Position numbers and translations under genes: made by a program. From assembly GCF_964340395.1 (NCBI RefSeq), contig NC_135551.1:16095003-16159002 (forward strand): DNA of 64,000 nt. The letters are read 5' to 3'. Of the stretch, positions 9,720 through 22,186 are shown one piece after another. The DNA is from Glandiceps talaboti (lineage: Eukaryota > Hemichordata > Enteropneusta > Spengelidae). Every line of letters starts with the position of its first letter. Position 1 is the first letter of the stretch. The notes under the pieces are model-generated. The model searched no databases and was not told the DNA's origin. It saw only the letters and a program-made list of their open reading frames with translations.

Positions 9720-12100
9720 ATGATGCTGCGAGTGAATATTCTAACCCCAATAAATCAGACGAACTGCATCAAGGCTGTATTGTCGATAACAGAAAATGTT
9801 ACCAAAACCCCGTGCAGAAAGTTCCCGAAGCTTCGACCCATCGTATAATGGAAATGATTGATTCTCATTCCACTGGTGATAAATATTTATATATTTACAA
9901 GACCGTATAATCATTATAGTACCAACAACAAACCAAATCTCTCATGTGTGGTCCCAAGTGAAAATACTTACGAAAAATGTAAAATTAACTATTCTAAACA
10001 CCCTCAACCTTCGAGCTCTCAAAACATTCCATCCCCCCCACCCCCTTAAGAAGCGAACCCAAGAATGTTCACAGCCCTTACTCCCAAGATTAGAGTTTTG
10101 TCTATGTGAAAGTAAATAATATCTAACCCCCCCCCCGCCCCATTCCAGAATGGATGTACAGTTATTGTAATAAAATACTACAGTAGAAAGATTTAGCACC
10201 ACCCTAAATTCAAGACATTATCTGTACATACCAAAAAAGTGTTATTATACATTAAATACGTACATGTTTACGAATACCAAACGTGTGTTCGAGTCTACGC
10301 CCGGTGCTAGCGAAATATCACGTTGCAGACTTACCGTTGTCACGATTGAAAGCTACATTGTGTTGATTGATTGATTGATTGAATGATTGATTGATTGACA
10401 GTCTTTCTGGGACTTATTACATTATCTTATCAAGTCAGATCAAGCGATGTCGGTGAAGTTGCCTACGTCGGGTGAGAATACAACGTAAATGTCAGATAAG
10501 GGAATATTGTACTAAATGAATGCATCATCCAATCACGGACCGAATTACAACCACGTGACCCATCTCAACCACGCACGTAGCATGCATTAACAATTTGTAC
10601 CAATCGAAACTGTCAAATTCAAATGCGCCGTGATGAAGTGGGATTTCTTAAATAATACTTCGAGCAATGGAAGGAATTATGACATTGTTTGTACAAATTA
10701 AATGTTTTCAATGATATTTTACCTCATGCATGTGATACTGCATATTTTGTGGCATTAACGTGCATGTCATAAAATTGCAATTTGGCTACCACTTTCCCTA
10801 GTTGACGAATTGGAAAGAAGTATAGCGTGTACAATGTCATGTCATTTTGCTTCAAATTGCAACATTGTATATTGAGGCGGACTATCAAAGGAAATAAAAG
10901 TGTCCCAGGGCTGCATATTTATAAACTATCATTCGTGACTTTTTCGTCGACTTTTTTGCTATAAAACGTATATATTTACTGTACTGATAAGGACAGTCGT
11001 GTCAGTTGCACCGACAATAATATTCCATAACTACGAATCAGAGACACGTTGTGTGACTATCTCACAGGAGACAGAAACTACGACTACGTGTATGTCCAAG
11101 ATGACGCAAAAAGTACTAGTCCATGACAGACTCTGATTGTTAGCCAATTGGTACCAAAATGAGGTACCAAATTTCAATCAAACATTACTTTCTTAAAACC
11201 ATTTTTCTGTAGATTTCAAAAATGATTGGTGGACATCCTTATTTGGTAGCTTTATGTAGTAATCTTCACCCAAAGTTACATAAGACCATAATAAGAAAAT
11301 CAATAATCAGCTGGTGTTTTATGGATGGCAATTCACATTTGAAACAGTTTATGTAATGTAACATTCATAAAACATTGAAATGATTGAATTAAATTGAATT
11401 ATATGACTGAGAAAACATTGTTTGACGTCTTTAAATCTTATAATTTGCATATTAATTACCTCATTTACATACGTTTCTCCATTTAACAATTTCCATTTAA
11501 CACATGGTAATTGGAATAAACATAAATGTTGGCATTTATTCTTTACACTATGCTTGAAAACAATATATTTAGAAATAAATGATATCTTAATTGTCTCCTC
11601 ATAAATGATTGTGCCAGCTATTAAATTTTATAAAGGTGTATTAAGAGAAATGTTTGAGGATGACATGACCAGTTTTGACACAAAAAAAACTAGCTAGTTT
11701 CTTACTTGTCTGTGCTGTACATGTGTAGTTCACTTCGTAAAACACTTTCAACCCTACTCGTATGGCAAACACTTCGCACTGTGAACGGATCACAGTTCCT
11801 TGAGATGGTTGCTAAATTTCAAAGAACCCCATGGTCAACGTGACTTGCCCGATAGATGGAAGTGTTTGGGTGAATATGATTTCACTATAATACATCACCC
11901 CGGTATAAGAAACATGGGAATGCAGAAGGTTTGTCTAGGACCCCTGTAAACAATGTGATCGTAACCATGGACACCGAGACGGTAACTCTTCGCTTACATC
12001 CGATGGACTACAATGTAGCCATGTATATATGATGTGGATGCAGCGACTCAACAAAAGAAAACTCCGACTCCTATTCAAATCTTCGATATTGAGTAAACAT
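9720..12100. other. Non-coding, no gene seen
   Basis: AT-rich DNA with C-tracts at about 10030 and 10125, a TTGA microsatellite at 10364-10399, and no frame with recognisable protein similarity. Confidence 0.55.
10364..10399. repeat. TTGA microsatellite
   Basis: About nine TTGA units with one interruption. Confidence 0.95.
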
Positions 12101-12487
12101 GAAACACATGATCCCCTCAAAGCGAAAGAGGTGTGGGGGGGGGGGGATGAAAACATTAGGTGAGGGCATGAACATTTTGATGGTCAGAAGGTTTTGTTTT
12201 TGTTTTTGTGCTGGGCGCCTGTGGAGGAGTCCTGAAATATTTTTTTTTCAAGTTTTTGAAGGAAGGCGCCCTCTAGAGGTTCAATGTTCATGTTTCGTTC
12301 AGAAAAAAAACATGGCAATAAATGAATCCCTGGCAATATTATTTTTGGATGAATATAATTTTGTTCAAGGCATTTTACTATCTAAATAATATGGTGCTTA
12401 CATTGTGAAATAATATGAATATCTGCTTTATTTCAAGATTAACAATATTTAAAAAAAAAAAAAAGAATGCATGCATACCTGTGTATG

Positions 12488-12543
12488 TATGTTGTATGTA
12501 TGTATGTATGTATGTATGTATGTATGTATGTATGTATGTATGC
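12488..12543. repeat. ATGT microsatellite
   Basis: About 13 tandem GTAT/ATGT units. Confidence 0.95.
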
Positions 12544-12699
12544 ATGCGAGGTTCGTATGAGTGTGTACCTCTGGATTCATGTGCATCAATGGATGAATGC
12601 TTGCATGCTTCATACACACCAATGACTAAATCTGCAATGATGTGTACACAAACTGTTGATGAATTACAAACGTATACAAAACATACTTGATTTTTAAAA

Positions 12700-14300
12700 A
12701 ATAAAATGGTTGCATTATGTGGACTGACAATGTGTAAGGTTCATTTACTGAATTACTAACAGATAGACACAGTGACAACTTTGTGGTACTAGTGAAGGAT
12801 TTATTTTCATAGCATTGTATCAATGTGCAAAGTTTACCAACATTTCCAGGGAACATATTATGACATTACAATGACAGCAGTGAATACTGACACACTGTAT
12901 CGTCAAGAATAATGGACTGTTTACAAAAAAATTATGTATTCTCAACACCATGATAGTGAAGATTGTTCTGTAATGACACCCTATACATTCTCTGAAGAAT
13001 GAAATTCAAAGCGTATGACTAACATTATATCAATTAAATACTGTATACTATGTATTCCTTCAAACCTGTTGCCTTATTTCAAACGAAGTTAACACCATAC
13101 ATAGTCATTTATAAAGTGTTTTCAAATAATGAATATGCTCATCACAAATCAAAATGGTACGCTTTTGGTAAATTTATTAATATTGAAATTTACAATACAA
13201 AGTGAATGACGACTAATTTCAAGTTACTTACTGTGTTTGAGTCATTGTTATTCCTTCATATATTGCACTGTACTGATTGATTTATCCTGAGATATTAGGT
13301 GACAAAAAATTGTGTTTCACCGGAAACATGGCCTCAGAGAATAGGGTAGGTAGGTCAGGATTTTATTTATTTTGTTTTATCTTGTTGATTTTAATCTGGC
13401 ATGCACCAACTGATTTCAACCAAACCTGGTATAATGGTAATATACTATGTGATACATATGTAGGTCACTCCGCTTTACAATGGAATCAAATATGGCCAAA
13501 TGGTGACCATATTTGTGGTTATATTTCACAATATGCATCATACCTTTGGAGATATAATATGTAGTGACTCCATTTAAATACCTACACCCATATTATCAAA
13601 TATGAGCTTCTTTTAATACCTGAACTTTGACCTTGAAATTCTTCTTCAAGATCAAATAGCCAAACTTGGGTTATCTTCATAGCTTTTTAAATCAAACATT
13701 TCAAGTGAGGATATTTTAAATCATGTAATGGTTTTTACTATTTGAGGTATGTATAGGCATGTCACTTATTTTTGCAACCTTGACCTGAATGGCAAAATGT
13801 CGGCTATGTCTTTGATAAACAACCACATTTTGCCTGTTATCTCCAAAAGTGTGATACATATGAACATCATTCAAGTGTCTACCCTCACATTATCAATGAG
13901 CTTTCTAAGGAGATATTGGCCTTTGACTTTGACAAACATTTTCAGAAATTTCTATGTTAACTCAAGAAGTTAAATCCTCTTAAATGGCTACACCCAGGAG
14001 GTCAGCTTTCTTTTTATATCTTCACCTTTACTTTACCATTCAAATTTACATAACTTTGCCATAAAACACACTATTAAGAACTGTCTTTGTTTCAGAAGGC
14101 TTGTTATATTTTGCCTTACTAGTTTCACAAATGTTTGAATACAAGTTAATGATTCTTTTGTTTCTTGTGTCCCTAGGTTTACCTTGAATTCTCGTTCAAT
14201 AGTGAGGTTAAACCTTCTATTCCATCTCTCGTAAAGGCTTATTGTAAATGACAATACCTTAGTTCTGTAGCTGCTAGCTTACTTGTCATACTAAGTGTTG
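12700..14300. other. Non-coding, probable old repeat
   Basis: Open frames here are AT-rich and low in complexity with no recognised motif. Phrases such as CTTTGACCTTGAAATT at about 13625 resemble decayed transposon sequence, but no boundaries were found. Confidence 0.4.
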
Positions 14301-14317
14301 CTATCTTGTTTTGTTCA

Positions 14318-14566
14318 CTACAAAGAACTTTTTAATGTACTAACTTCATTTTTTGGGACAAATTTCTGATAACTATGCATAGATTTTAGTGTGGATGAGT
14401 GATTTAACACATCAATCATTGTAACCTCTGCTATAACTAATAATCTATGCAATGCAATAACATCTTCAAGAGCATTGTGAGCTTTGTAATCGCATTTGAG
14501 GAAATGACTATACAGATTAGGTTGTTGATAAAATAATGCCAATGGCGTTGTAGCATAAATCTACAG
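14318..14566 (-). pseudogene. DEDDh exonuclease-like fragment (C-terminal motif)
   Basis: A minus-strand frame of about 80 codons reads ATTPLALFYQQPNLYSHFLK then CDYKAHNALEDVIALHRLL and ends at a stop at 14318. HNALED matches the HxAxxD exo III motif of DnaQ-like DEDDh 3'-5' exonucleases, and the preceding LYSHFLK..YKAHNA spacing fits the end of that fold. A possible splice acceptor (CTGTAG) lies just upstream. The N-terminal exo I and II motifs are not visible; upstream on this strand comes a DIRS-type ORF relic instead. It may be one exon of a host gene, a captured gene fragment, or part of the neighbouring element. Similarity is by eye only. Confidence 0.5.
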
Positions 14567-14614
14567 TTTTTAAAATTCTTTATCCACCTGCTGATCCATA
14601 CTAGGTATAGATAT

Positions 14615-15052
14615 TCATTTGCCATGTTCAATATCCTGTAAGAATGCCCCATGAAATTCGAGAACAGCCTCCGATGGATAAACAGCAGCGTAGCTCATCA
14701 ATTGATTTAAATGTTGTAGGCGAAGTTGTTTTTCTTTACTGTTGACATTACGTGTGAGAAGTATAGCAGTGAACCCTTCGATAAACTTGTTAAGGGCCAT
14801 GGTGTCGTACGTCATTTCTTTCCCCATGCCATGGCGCCAAGGTTGAACGGCTATATGGGGCCATGCGACCTAAGTAGTAGCATTATCTTTACGTGTTTGG
14901 AAACGCTGAGACTTACCAAGTTTCAGTTGATCTGACGAAGAAGTCTGGTATATACTGCCTTTGTTGTTCCTGTAATTCTTGCTGTACTTGATGATCAGCT
15001 GACATCATTTATCTCATTTCATCAACGGACTGAGTGGGAGAATTACTGTTAA
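14615..15052 (-). pseudogene. DIRS-type gag-like ORF relic, 3' part
   Basis: The last 70 codons (14615-14827) contain FIEGFTAILLTRNVNSKEKQ and LRLQHLNQLM..EFHGAFLQDIEHGK. They align without gaps of note to the intact gag-like ORF at 27818-28807 (FLAGYMAIITHSPPL, LRIRHLKDLINY, EFHAKVLHRIEMGH). Just upstream VAWPHIAVQPWRHG corresponds to the stretch before it (LWPQCVMIEVLPS). There are stops between these pieces, so it is decayed. The 5' part lies beyond the Harbinger-like insertion, at 18557-18800. Confidence 0.6.
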
Positions 15053-18000
15053 GGGAGCAATCAGTTTTTACGGTTTACGGTCCAGTGGGGGGGGGGTGTA
15101 AATCAGGGGGGAGGCACCTTAATTTGGGACTCAAGGAAGAGGGAGCATCATTTTTACAAAGTGAATAGAGGGGGGTCACCTCATTTTCAACAACTATAGG
15201 AAATCATGAACCACCCTGCTGTACTTAAATTTCCATACAACAAATGTATGTGCATACAATAAACCATAAACAATGGCTATAAATATACGTTCAAATATAA
15301 CAAACTCTTTAGCGCATGCAAGCTTAGGGTACCATTTTGGTGGACAAAGTTAACAAAAAATAAATTTCCCAGTTGGTATTATTTTCCACCTTAGTAGGAA
15401 AGTAGGACACCTAATGTATACCGGTATATGAAAAGATAACTTTTTGCAAAATATTTGAGATTTGGCCATGCTACGTTTTAGTATGCAAATTGCCTATGTG
15501 ACATAATCAGAAATGGATTAGAAACCTTACTGTTGAAGGCAATTCAACTTTTTTCATTATTAATCAAGTATCCTACTTAAATAAGAATGGTACAATAACT
15601 TTAAATAGTAGTCAATAGATGTTTCTTGATTAATATCCTGTTCTGGTTGGTGACAGACATTGCTACATTTACTGCATAACAAACTACTGGAAATGTGTTA
15701 AACACTTTCTGATATAACCAGATCACTGTATAGAAACATGTCTGTTTTTTTTAAATGTGTGATAACACACATAATACTAATTTTGAGGAACAAAAAAGCT
15801 AACTGTTTGAAAATGATTCTGCAAGTAAAACATCCCGTTAATTTTGGAACAACACCTACATAGGATGTGAAAAAATTGAACACCTCTCAAAAGGGAGAAA
15901 ACTTTAATTTCTTTCAAAGTTTTATTTTCCATCTCACGATGAAATTTAATTGCCTTGAAGTACTTGACACAAAAAGTAGTCCAGAAGGAAGGAACTCACA
16001 GGAATTAAGTGATTACCATATGCATTATTTCTGAGAAAAGTTACTTGTCAATGAGGAATATTAACCTTGGAGACAACGTTAACCCTGTATTCAATGCATT
16101 CAGATAGTAATTATTTTAATGATATAATAAAACTTCAAAACAGGGGTCACAATCAGAAACAGGAAAACAGCATAATGATTTTAAAACAATTTTACCAGTA
16201 ATTCTATGTAAAAAATATCTGAATACAGTCTAAAATTAAATGGGTGGTATATTATTTGTTGTATTTTATCAGTTTTGCATATTTTGTATGATCTTTTGTG
16301 AAAATGTTGAGAAAATAAGTGTTTCTGGTGTATAGAGATACAAGTCTTCTGAAAATTGCAAAAGTGCATGAACCCTGCTAGTTAAATATACTGCATTAAT
16401 TTTGACAAGATTTTTGCTACATTGGCCTTGACCAAGTTTCACTCAGAAAAGGACTTCTATAAAACTGTTAGGTAATTACTGATGAATATATAATAAGTTT
16501 CTTCTATTAGCCTTAATGCAAATATATTGAAAAACAGAAAACATAAAACATGGTTTTGAAAATGATCTGAATTGGGTACTTATACAAGTCATAATCCCCC
16601 CAAAAAAGTTCAAATTCATGTTAAACATACAAAACTGTTAATTTTAGTGCACAAAAATTCAATTCAAGTTTTCAGTTGGTTAGAGGTAGTTTACAATATA
16701 TTGTAACATTTCTGTAGAGTTTTTCTTTGTACTATGAAAGGTCCACTTCCAAGCTGACTGCTGACAGCAAACTGTTTGCATGTCAGAAATATACCACATA
16801 CATAGGAGGTGACACAGTGTTATAGAAATCATGGGGGGATATTTTGTTTTCCAGTAAAATTCTGTAACAAAGTCACTGTACCCAAGCAACATATGCTACA
16901 AACTTTTCATGCCAGTCCTAATTCAGACACATTGTAGCAACATTTTTTTCAGGTGTTTATAGGAGTACAGTGACCCTAAAAGTGACATCATAATTGGCCC
17001 CATTTTGGTAACACAGCAGTTCCATATTCTGCTGTCTCTACCTATGACCAGATATACCATACACCTGTTTTGATATCATTCTGCATATCAAGTAAGGTCT
17101 ATCAGGTAAGATATGTAAGTGAGAAAATACCTAGCCAGCACTAATGTCAGTGTGGGAAATGTAAATATCTCATGCATGTTTTAATTTGGCCATTGGTAAC
17201 ATAAGAAAATGGCAAAAATTGACCCTTGTATTTAAAATTGAGAAAAATCCGGTGACTCAACAGAGCCAAATGTTAACTATGTTGTAAAATATTGGGAATT
17301 GGATAAATTACTGTGAAAATTGTAAATAATATCTCTTAAGATTAATTGTCACAGACTGGTAACATATTTTCAAAGAATTATGGTACCCTAAGCTTGCTTG
17401 CGCTGTCTTTGTCTCTTGATACATCCTAAGCATATAACATGGAGTCATAACATTGCATTTTTTAAAGCAATAGTTTAGTTAGAAATATTGCAGGCGATGG
17501 GTTGCATTGTCATCATGTGATATAAAAACTTGTAAGTGTAGCTATACACGTAACACATAAGAAATTAAATACCTTGAAATTTACTGGATGGACTGACTCT
17601 AAAATCTGTGCCTCCATTGACCTGAACATGTTGAATTGCACACAAAAATAGCCAAGAGACACATTTTCAAATAATTTAATGAATTTGTATCTCTAAATGG
17701 TAACTGACCTCCACTGTGCATGTTTTCTCCAAATTTTCTCACTTTCTACTTGATCTTTTTTTTATTATTTGTGTCAATATGAATTGAAACGATTTAAACT
17801 GTTGAAACCCTAAAATTAGTGACACTTTTATGATATAACTAAGTTGTGTTTTACTTCTGAATGGTGCTCTAAATGGCCTCCAAATGGTGTTTATTTTTCA
17901 AAAAGCTCTTACCTTGGGAGGGTGAAACCCCCTCCCAACCCCCCAACCCCCCCCCGTGCTTGTATAGCAGGCACACACGAATGTAGTGTGCACTACTCCC

Positions 18001-18553
18001 CATACTGTTTCCAGTTCTTTCCCTACTTTGAAACTTACTGAAACCCCAGGTTTACAATTATATAACCTCCATTTCTAATATTGTACTTTACAATTAGCTG
18101 AATTAATCTATAATGGTAATAGTTCACTCAATCTATCTAAGAGATATCCTACAACTTTTGGTTACTAAACCATGAATATTTGCATGTGCATGAACAGACA
18201 ATCATACTTCTCATAGGGTTCCTATCTGAAGAGCTTTATACATGTGAAGCAATGGATTTGTGATAGCAATTACCAGATACACTTAAAATTACTGTAAATG
18301 TAACAAGTAAAATCAACTATGCAGTGTGCTGTATTGTGCTTTGAGAATCTAGAGTGTCTTTTGCAACCACAAGAAGAATATTTCTTGACGACAGATGTTG
18401 GGGGGGGGGGGGGGTGTCAGTGTGTTTTGTATTTGTCAGAGGGGGTTGGGGGGTTGGATTGTTTTGTGAATGAATCAGAGGGGGTCACTATTTTTAAGTA
18501 CAATAGGGACAAGATCACCGGCCCAATCCCGGCTGTAAAAACTGATCGCTCCC
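15053..18553. mobile_element. Harbinger-like element, 3.5 kb, TAA target duplication
   Basis: Terminal inverted repeats: GGGAGCAATCAGTTTTTAC at 15053 and its near-complement GTAAAAACTGATCGCTCCC ending at 18553, one mismatch in 19. TAA flanks both sides (15050-15052, 18554-18556), the 3-bp TWA duplication of PIF/Harbinger transposons. Subterminal G-tracts (about 15090 and 18400) with GGGGGTCAC motifs are shared with the elements at 44854 and 60159. No transposase frame was recognised inside, so it appears non-autonomous. It interrupts a DIRS-type gag-like relic. Confidence 0.75.
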
Positions 18554-18556
18554 TAA

Positions 18557-18800
18557 TGGTGTGGAAAAACCCTTGATTTGGACCCTTTACGGTGACATTG
18601 TTGGATTGGGCATACCGTCCCATATTTGGCAATTTGAAAATTCTTTGTCACTCTGTGATCCAGCTGTTCTCTAAGTGCTTTGAATTCCCTCCCGAGTTCT
18701 TGAAATTCTCATAGAAAATCGTCGGTAGGTTCATCAGAATTTGACTGTGCGGAGGTTGATCGCTGTTTTCTACAAGTCACTTAGACTTAGAATCCATGAC
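18557..18800 (-). pseudogene. DIRS-type gag-like ORF relic, 5' part (low support)
   Basis: Minus-strand frames give MDSKSK near 18800 and, after a stop and frameshift, QSNSDEPTDDFL then EFQELGREFKALREQLDHRV, a charged helical N-terminus of the sort seen at the start of the intact gag-like ORF at 28.8 kb. The link to 14615-15052 rests on position and orientation across the insertion rather than on clear similarity. Confidence 0.35.
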
Positions 18801-19566
18801 GGACAACATCAGCTCCAAAAAATACAGCCTGATCAATTTGGGTAGGTTTAATAACGCTGTTCTGGTTAGATTTTGCAAAAAACAACCGTTGTGGGTTAAA
18901 ATTTTACATTAAGAAGAGTTTAATTCACCCACTCTTACTGGTACTATGGGCTGAAAGTTTGAAAGTGAACTCCCTAGCTTGCGTAATTAATTCCTTGGAC
19001 CGCGCCCTCTTATGAGGGCACACAATTATTTGATATGGTTGTCAACTACAGATCTGTATGTATTGCTTTCTCTAACTTCCTGACTTGGTCTTGCACTGTA
19101 ACACTTTTCCTTTGTGGCTCTCCTCTTCCTTTTAAATTCTCTAGTGTTTTTGTAGTTCTTGTTGTCGTTTCTGTAAATTGTTAAGTTTGATGGCATATGG
19201 TGTTGTATAAGTTCCGGGACAGAGATCTGTACTTCGATTAATCTAGATATCAGAATGAAAATGTACAAACAGGACATGTTATTGACATTTTTACATGTGT
19301 ACCTTTGTTTTTCCCTTAGACCCTTAGTTCTGTTATGTAGAATAATCCATGTTTTAACTTCAAATCTAAATAATGTACTTTCAGACATGGCATGCATTTC
19401 AATACAAAAATGGCAAAATTGAATTCATATAAACTACTTGTTGATGATGAAATTCAACATTGCAAATAACAGTAGACCAGCCCACATGTCTCAAATTAAA
19501 GCATGCTAACATTACAGCAACAACGATAATGCCTCATTCCAGTACAAAATTGATAAGTGCCAGTGT

Positions 19567-19825
19567 ACTACTATACTACCTATGGTACTTACCATAGTAT
19601 CTACTAACTAATGTATTATCAATACTACACTATCTATTAACAACTGTAATATCTACTTACTATACTATCTAATAACTACTGTATTATCGATACTATACTA
19701 TCTAATAACAACTGTACTATCTACTTACTATACTATCTAATAACTACTATATTGTCAATACTATACTATCTAATAACAACTGTACTATCTACTTACTGTA
19801 CTATCTACTGACTACTTTATTTTAT
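19567..19825. repeat. Satellite-like array, about 68-bp unit (left block)
   Basis: Tandem, diverged units built from two half-units of about 34 bp of the form TATACTATCTAATAACAACT and TATACTATCTAATAACTACT. The same array reappears at 21356-21530 in the same orientation and both blocks end with a similar ACTACTTTATT junction. Confidence 0.85.
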
Positions 19826-20056
19826 AAATGTAATTACTGGAAATTATGTCAGTAAATTTTCGGAATTGGGGTTTTCCCTCTCGGATTGATGACTGATACT
19901 CTAGGACAGGATTACAGACTAAGTTTTCTTTAGATTAATGGAAAGTTGGCCAGTGTAAGCTTTTACACTTGCTTCATTTTTATGACATACAGGACAGACA
20001 GCTCACTTGTTTCCACTCCAGCCGAGACTAGACGTGTTGGCGTACTACTACTAGTA

Positions 20057-20422
20057 CTAGAACCGATCGTTTGCATGCCTTGACCTTAGTAGGCGATGAT
20101 TTGTACAAATATGCGAAAACTTGGCAGCTTTTCGAAATTTCCGTTGTAATCTCCCATAAAATATTGTCTCGTTGAGAAAATCCTCCTCTGACAAATCACA
20201 GAGTTCACTATCAGTGTCCTGGCGGCCAACTGCAATGCTCCCATACACAACAGTGAACGTCAACTTTTGGACGCGTGCCAACCGTGCATTATCGCTCATT
20301 TTAGACGTGCTAGTTCGATGTCTATGCCAATCAGATCTCTCGATTTGTGCCATCAATATACTGGTATAATATAATATATACCGGAGTTTTCCGAAAACAA
20401 GCCCATCCGAAAAGTTGCCCAT
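20057..20422 (-). CDS. Unrecognised ORF, 121 codons
   Basis: Open frame with more varied composition than its surroundings. From an internal Met it reads MSDNARLARVQKLTFTVVYG, then DTDSELCDLSEEDFLNETIF and YGRLQRKFRKAAKF. I do not recognise it. Its start region overlaps the left end of the inverted-repeat element at 20379. It could be a first exon or chance; no splice signal decides. Confidence 0.2.
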   Translation of the reverse strand: MGNFSDGLVFGKLRYILYYTSILMAQIERSDWHRHRTSTSKMSDNARLARVQKLTFTVVYGSIAVGRQDTDSELCDLSEEDFLNETIFYGRLQRKFRKAAKFSHICTNHRLLRSRHANDRF

Positions 20423-21354
20423 GGGCGATCATTTGGCGGGTGGGCGTCTAATGGGTTTTTCAGATTCACTATGGCAAGAATTTTGCCTTGTTATATTGGT
20501 AACGAAAAAAACCCCATAAACTTAGAGTGCCAATAAAAAATGGATGTTTTTTACACGAGGAGAATGTGATCGTGAAGGTAGGTACATACACCTTTGTGCT
20601 GAGATCGATCAACAAGTCGGCAGATGACTCATGGAGACCCGCAGACGTCACTGTCAATGCGACACACTGGGTCTAAAAATAGGTCAGGGTAATTTGCATG
20701 GTGAGTGTGCACACAAAGTGAATTACATCGAGTGAGTGTTGAAGTAATGTGTAATGTCATGTATAAATGAGTTCATGGAGATTTAACGATCGGTACAAGG
20801 CTAATGTAAAGTTTATCCAGGGTGAACAAATCATTTTGTGAACTGGTGGTCCCCGGACCAGTGATGAAAAAAATGCAGTGGTCCTGTTTAAAAAAATTAG
20901 TGGTCCCAAGTCCCACTAATGTGAAACATTAAATCTTGCCTTTGAATCTGTATATTCAGACGTACACTATTTTTAGTTGAACAATATCCACTTTATAATA
21001 ATGAATATAAAGTTGACATGCTTGGTTTCAGTCAATTGACAATTCTATTCTATTTGTAATGGTTATTTTTGAGGCATCGACGCAACAATACAATCAATGC
21101 TGATAGAATGATAGCAAATAAAATGTTTCATTTGATATATTTGAATTATTATAAACATCAAAATTATTCTTGTCTTCCTAATTGTTGTGTCCCTAAACTG
21201 GTATGTCCCCATTAGTAATGATATAGCCACATGACTGTTGAGTGTTGACTGCCAAATAATCGCCCTGAGCTTCTATTTAGTTCCTCTGTTGTGGTTCCGA
21301 ATTTGCTGATTTTCCGAATAGTGGCCCAGGGCTAGTTTTCGGAAAACTCCGGTA
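20379..21354. mobile_element. 976-bp element with 20-bp inverted ends
   Basis: TACCGGAGTTTTCCGAAAAC at 20379-20398 is the exact reverse complement of 21335-21354; similarity extends inward (AAGCCC / GGGCTA). A TA lies at each outer end, so a TA target duplication typical of Tc1/mariner-like transposons is possible but cannot be separated from the repeat itself. No transposase frame seen. Internal GTGGTCC..GGACCA motifs also occur in the hAT-like element near 33.7-35.2 kb. Confidence 0.65.
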
Positions 21355-21355
21355 T

Positions 21356-21530
21356 TAACAACCGTACTACTTACTATACTATCTACTAACTACTGTATTA
21401 TTGATACTATACTATCTACTAACAACCATACTATCTACTAACTACTGTATTATCAATAATATACTATCTATTAACAACTGTACTATCTACTTACTGTACT
21501 ATCTACTAACTACTTTATTGTTACTACTTA
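21356..21530. repeat. Satellite-like array, about 68-bp unit (right block)
   Basis: Same units as at 19567-19825, directly abutting the 976-bp inverted-repeat element. Confidence 0.85.
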
Positions 21531-21919
21531 CATTAATGATTTGAAACATATGTGTTAACTCTGTTTTTCTGTGTAACAGAAGCAGCTACTCTGAAAGCTA
21601 AACATTCTGATTCACTGTAATTGTGTGATTTGGGTGCCTTGGATGCAATGTTGTTGTTCAAGCTTTCTGGCCTGTGCTGAGGTTTGCTAATTTGGTTGAA
21701 CTTTGCATATTTGTGGAACATACCCTTTCAGGTTCTGTCCAAATGGCAAAGTTTTGTGTTTGTAATTGTGGGGATTTTGCCTGTATCCACACCATTTGGA
21801 AGAACAACTACTATGTTCTATAATGGCATGTGGAATAATACAGTGCTGTACTCAGGGCATTTGGATCACATCTACTTTGTTCAACAACATAACTAAAATA
21901 CTTCACTAGATAATTTATC

Positions 21920-22051
21920 AGAAAATTAACACCACAACAATGTCACTCAAAAATGGAGGCAAATGCTGAAAACTTGCGTTGCTAGAGGGCGCCCTAGCAA
22001 GAGTAACTTGAACTGTAATTAACAATTTTTACCAAAGTCAAAAATAGTAAA
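21920..22051. repeat. 132-bp terminal direct repeat, left
   Basis: Identical over 132 bp to 28839-28970, same orientation. Contains a hairpin TTGCTAG..CTAGCAA around GGGCGCC. Identity indicates recent origin or copying during element replication. Confidence 0.95.
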
Positions 22052-22186
22052 ATTACACAATAACACAGCCAACATTGGGTGAAAAAGGGGAGTGGTTTAT
22101 TACATTAATGTCAACGGACACCAACACTCCCCGAACAACCTGCCAAACACCCAAATTGGACTGTGTGGGAAGTGAGCAATGCAGGA

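Noticed and set aside
13277-13564. 95-codon plus-strand frame with a hydrophobic segment
   Set aside because: AT-driven composition, no recognisable motif or splice signals.
19026-19397. 123-codon minus-strand frame
   Set aside because: Charged and low in complexity with no homology that I recognise and no context.
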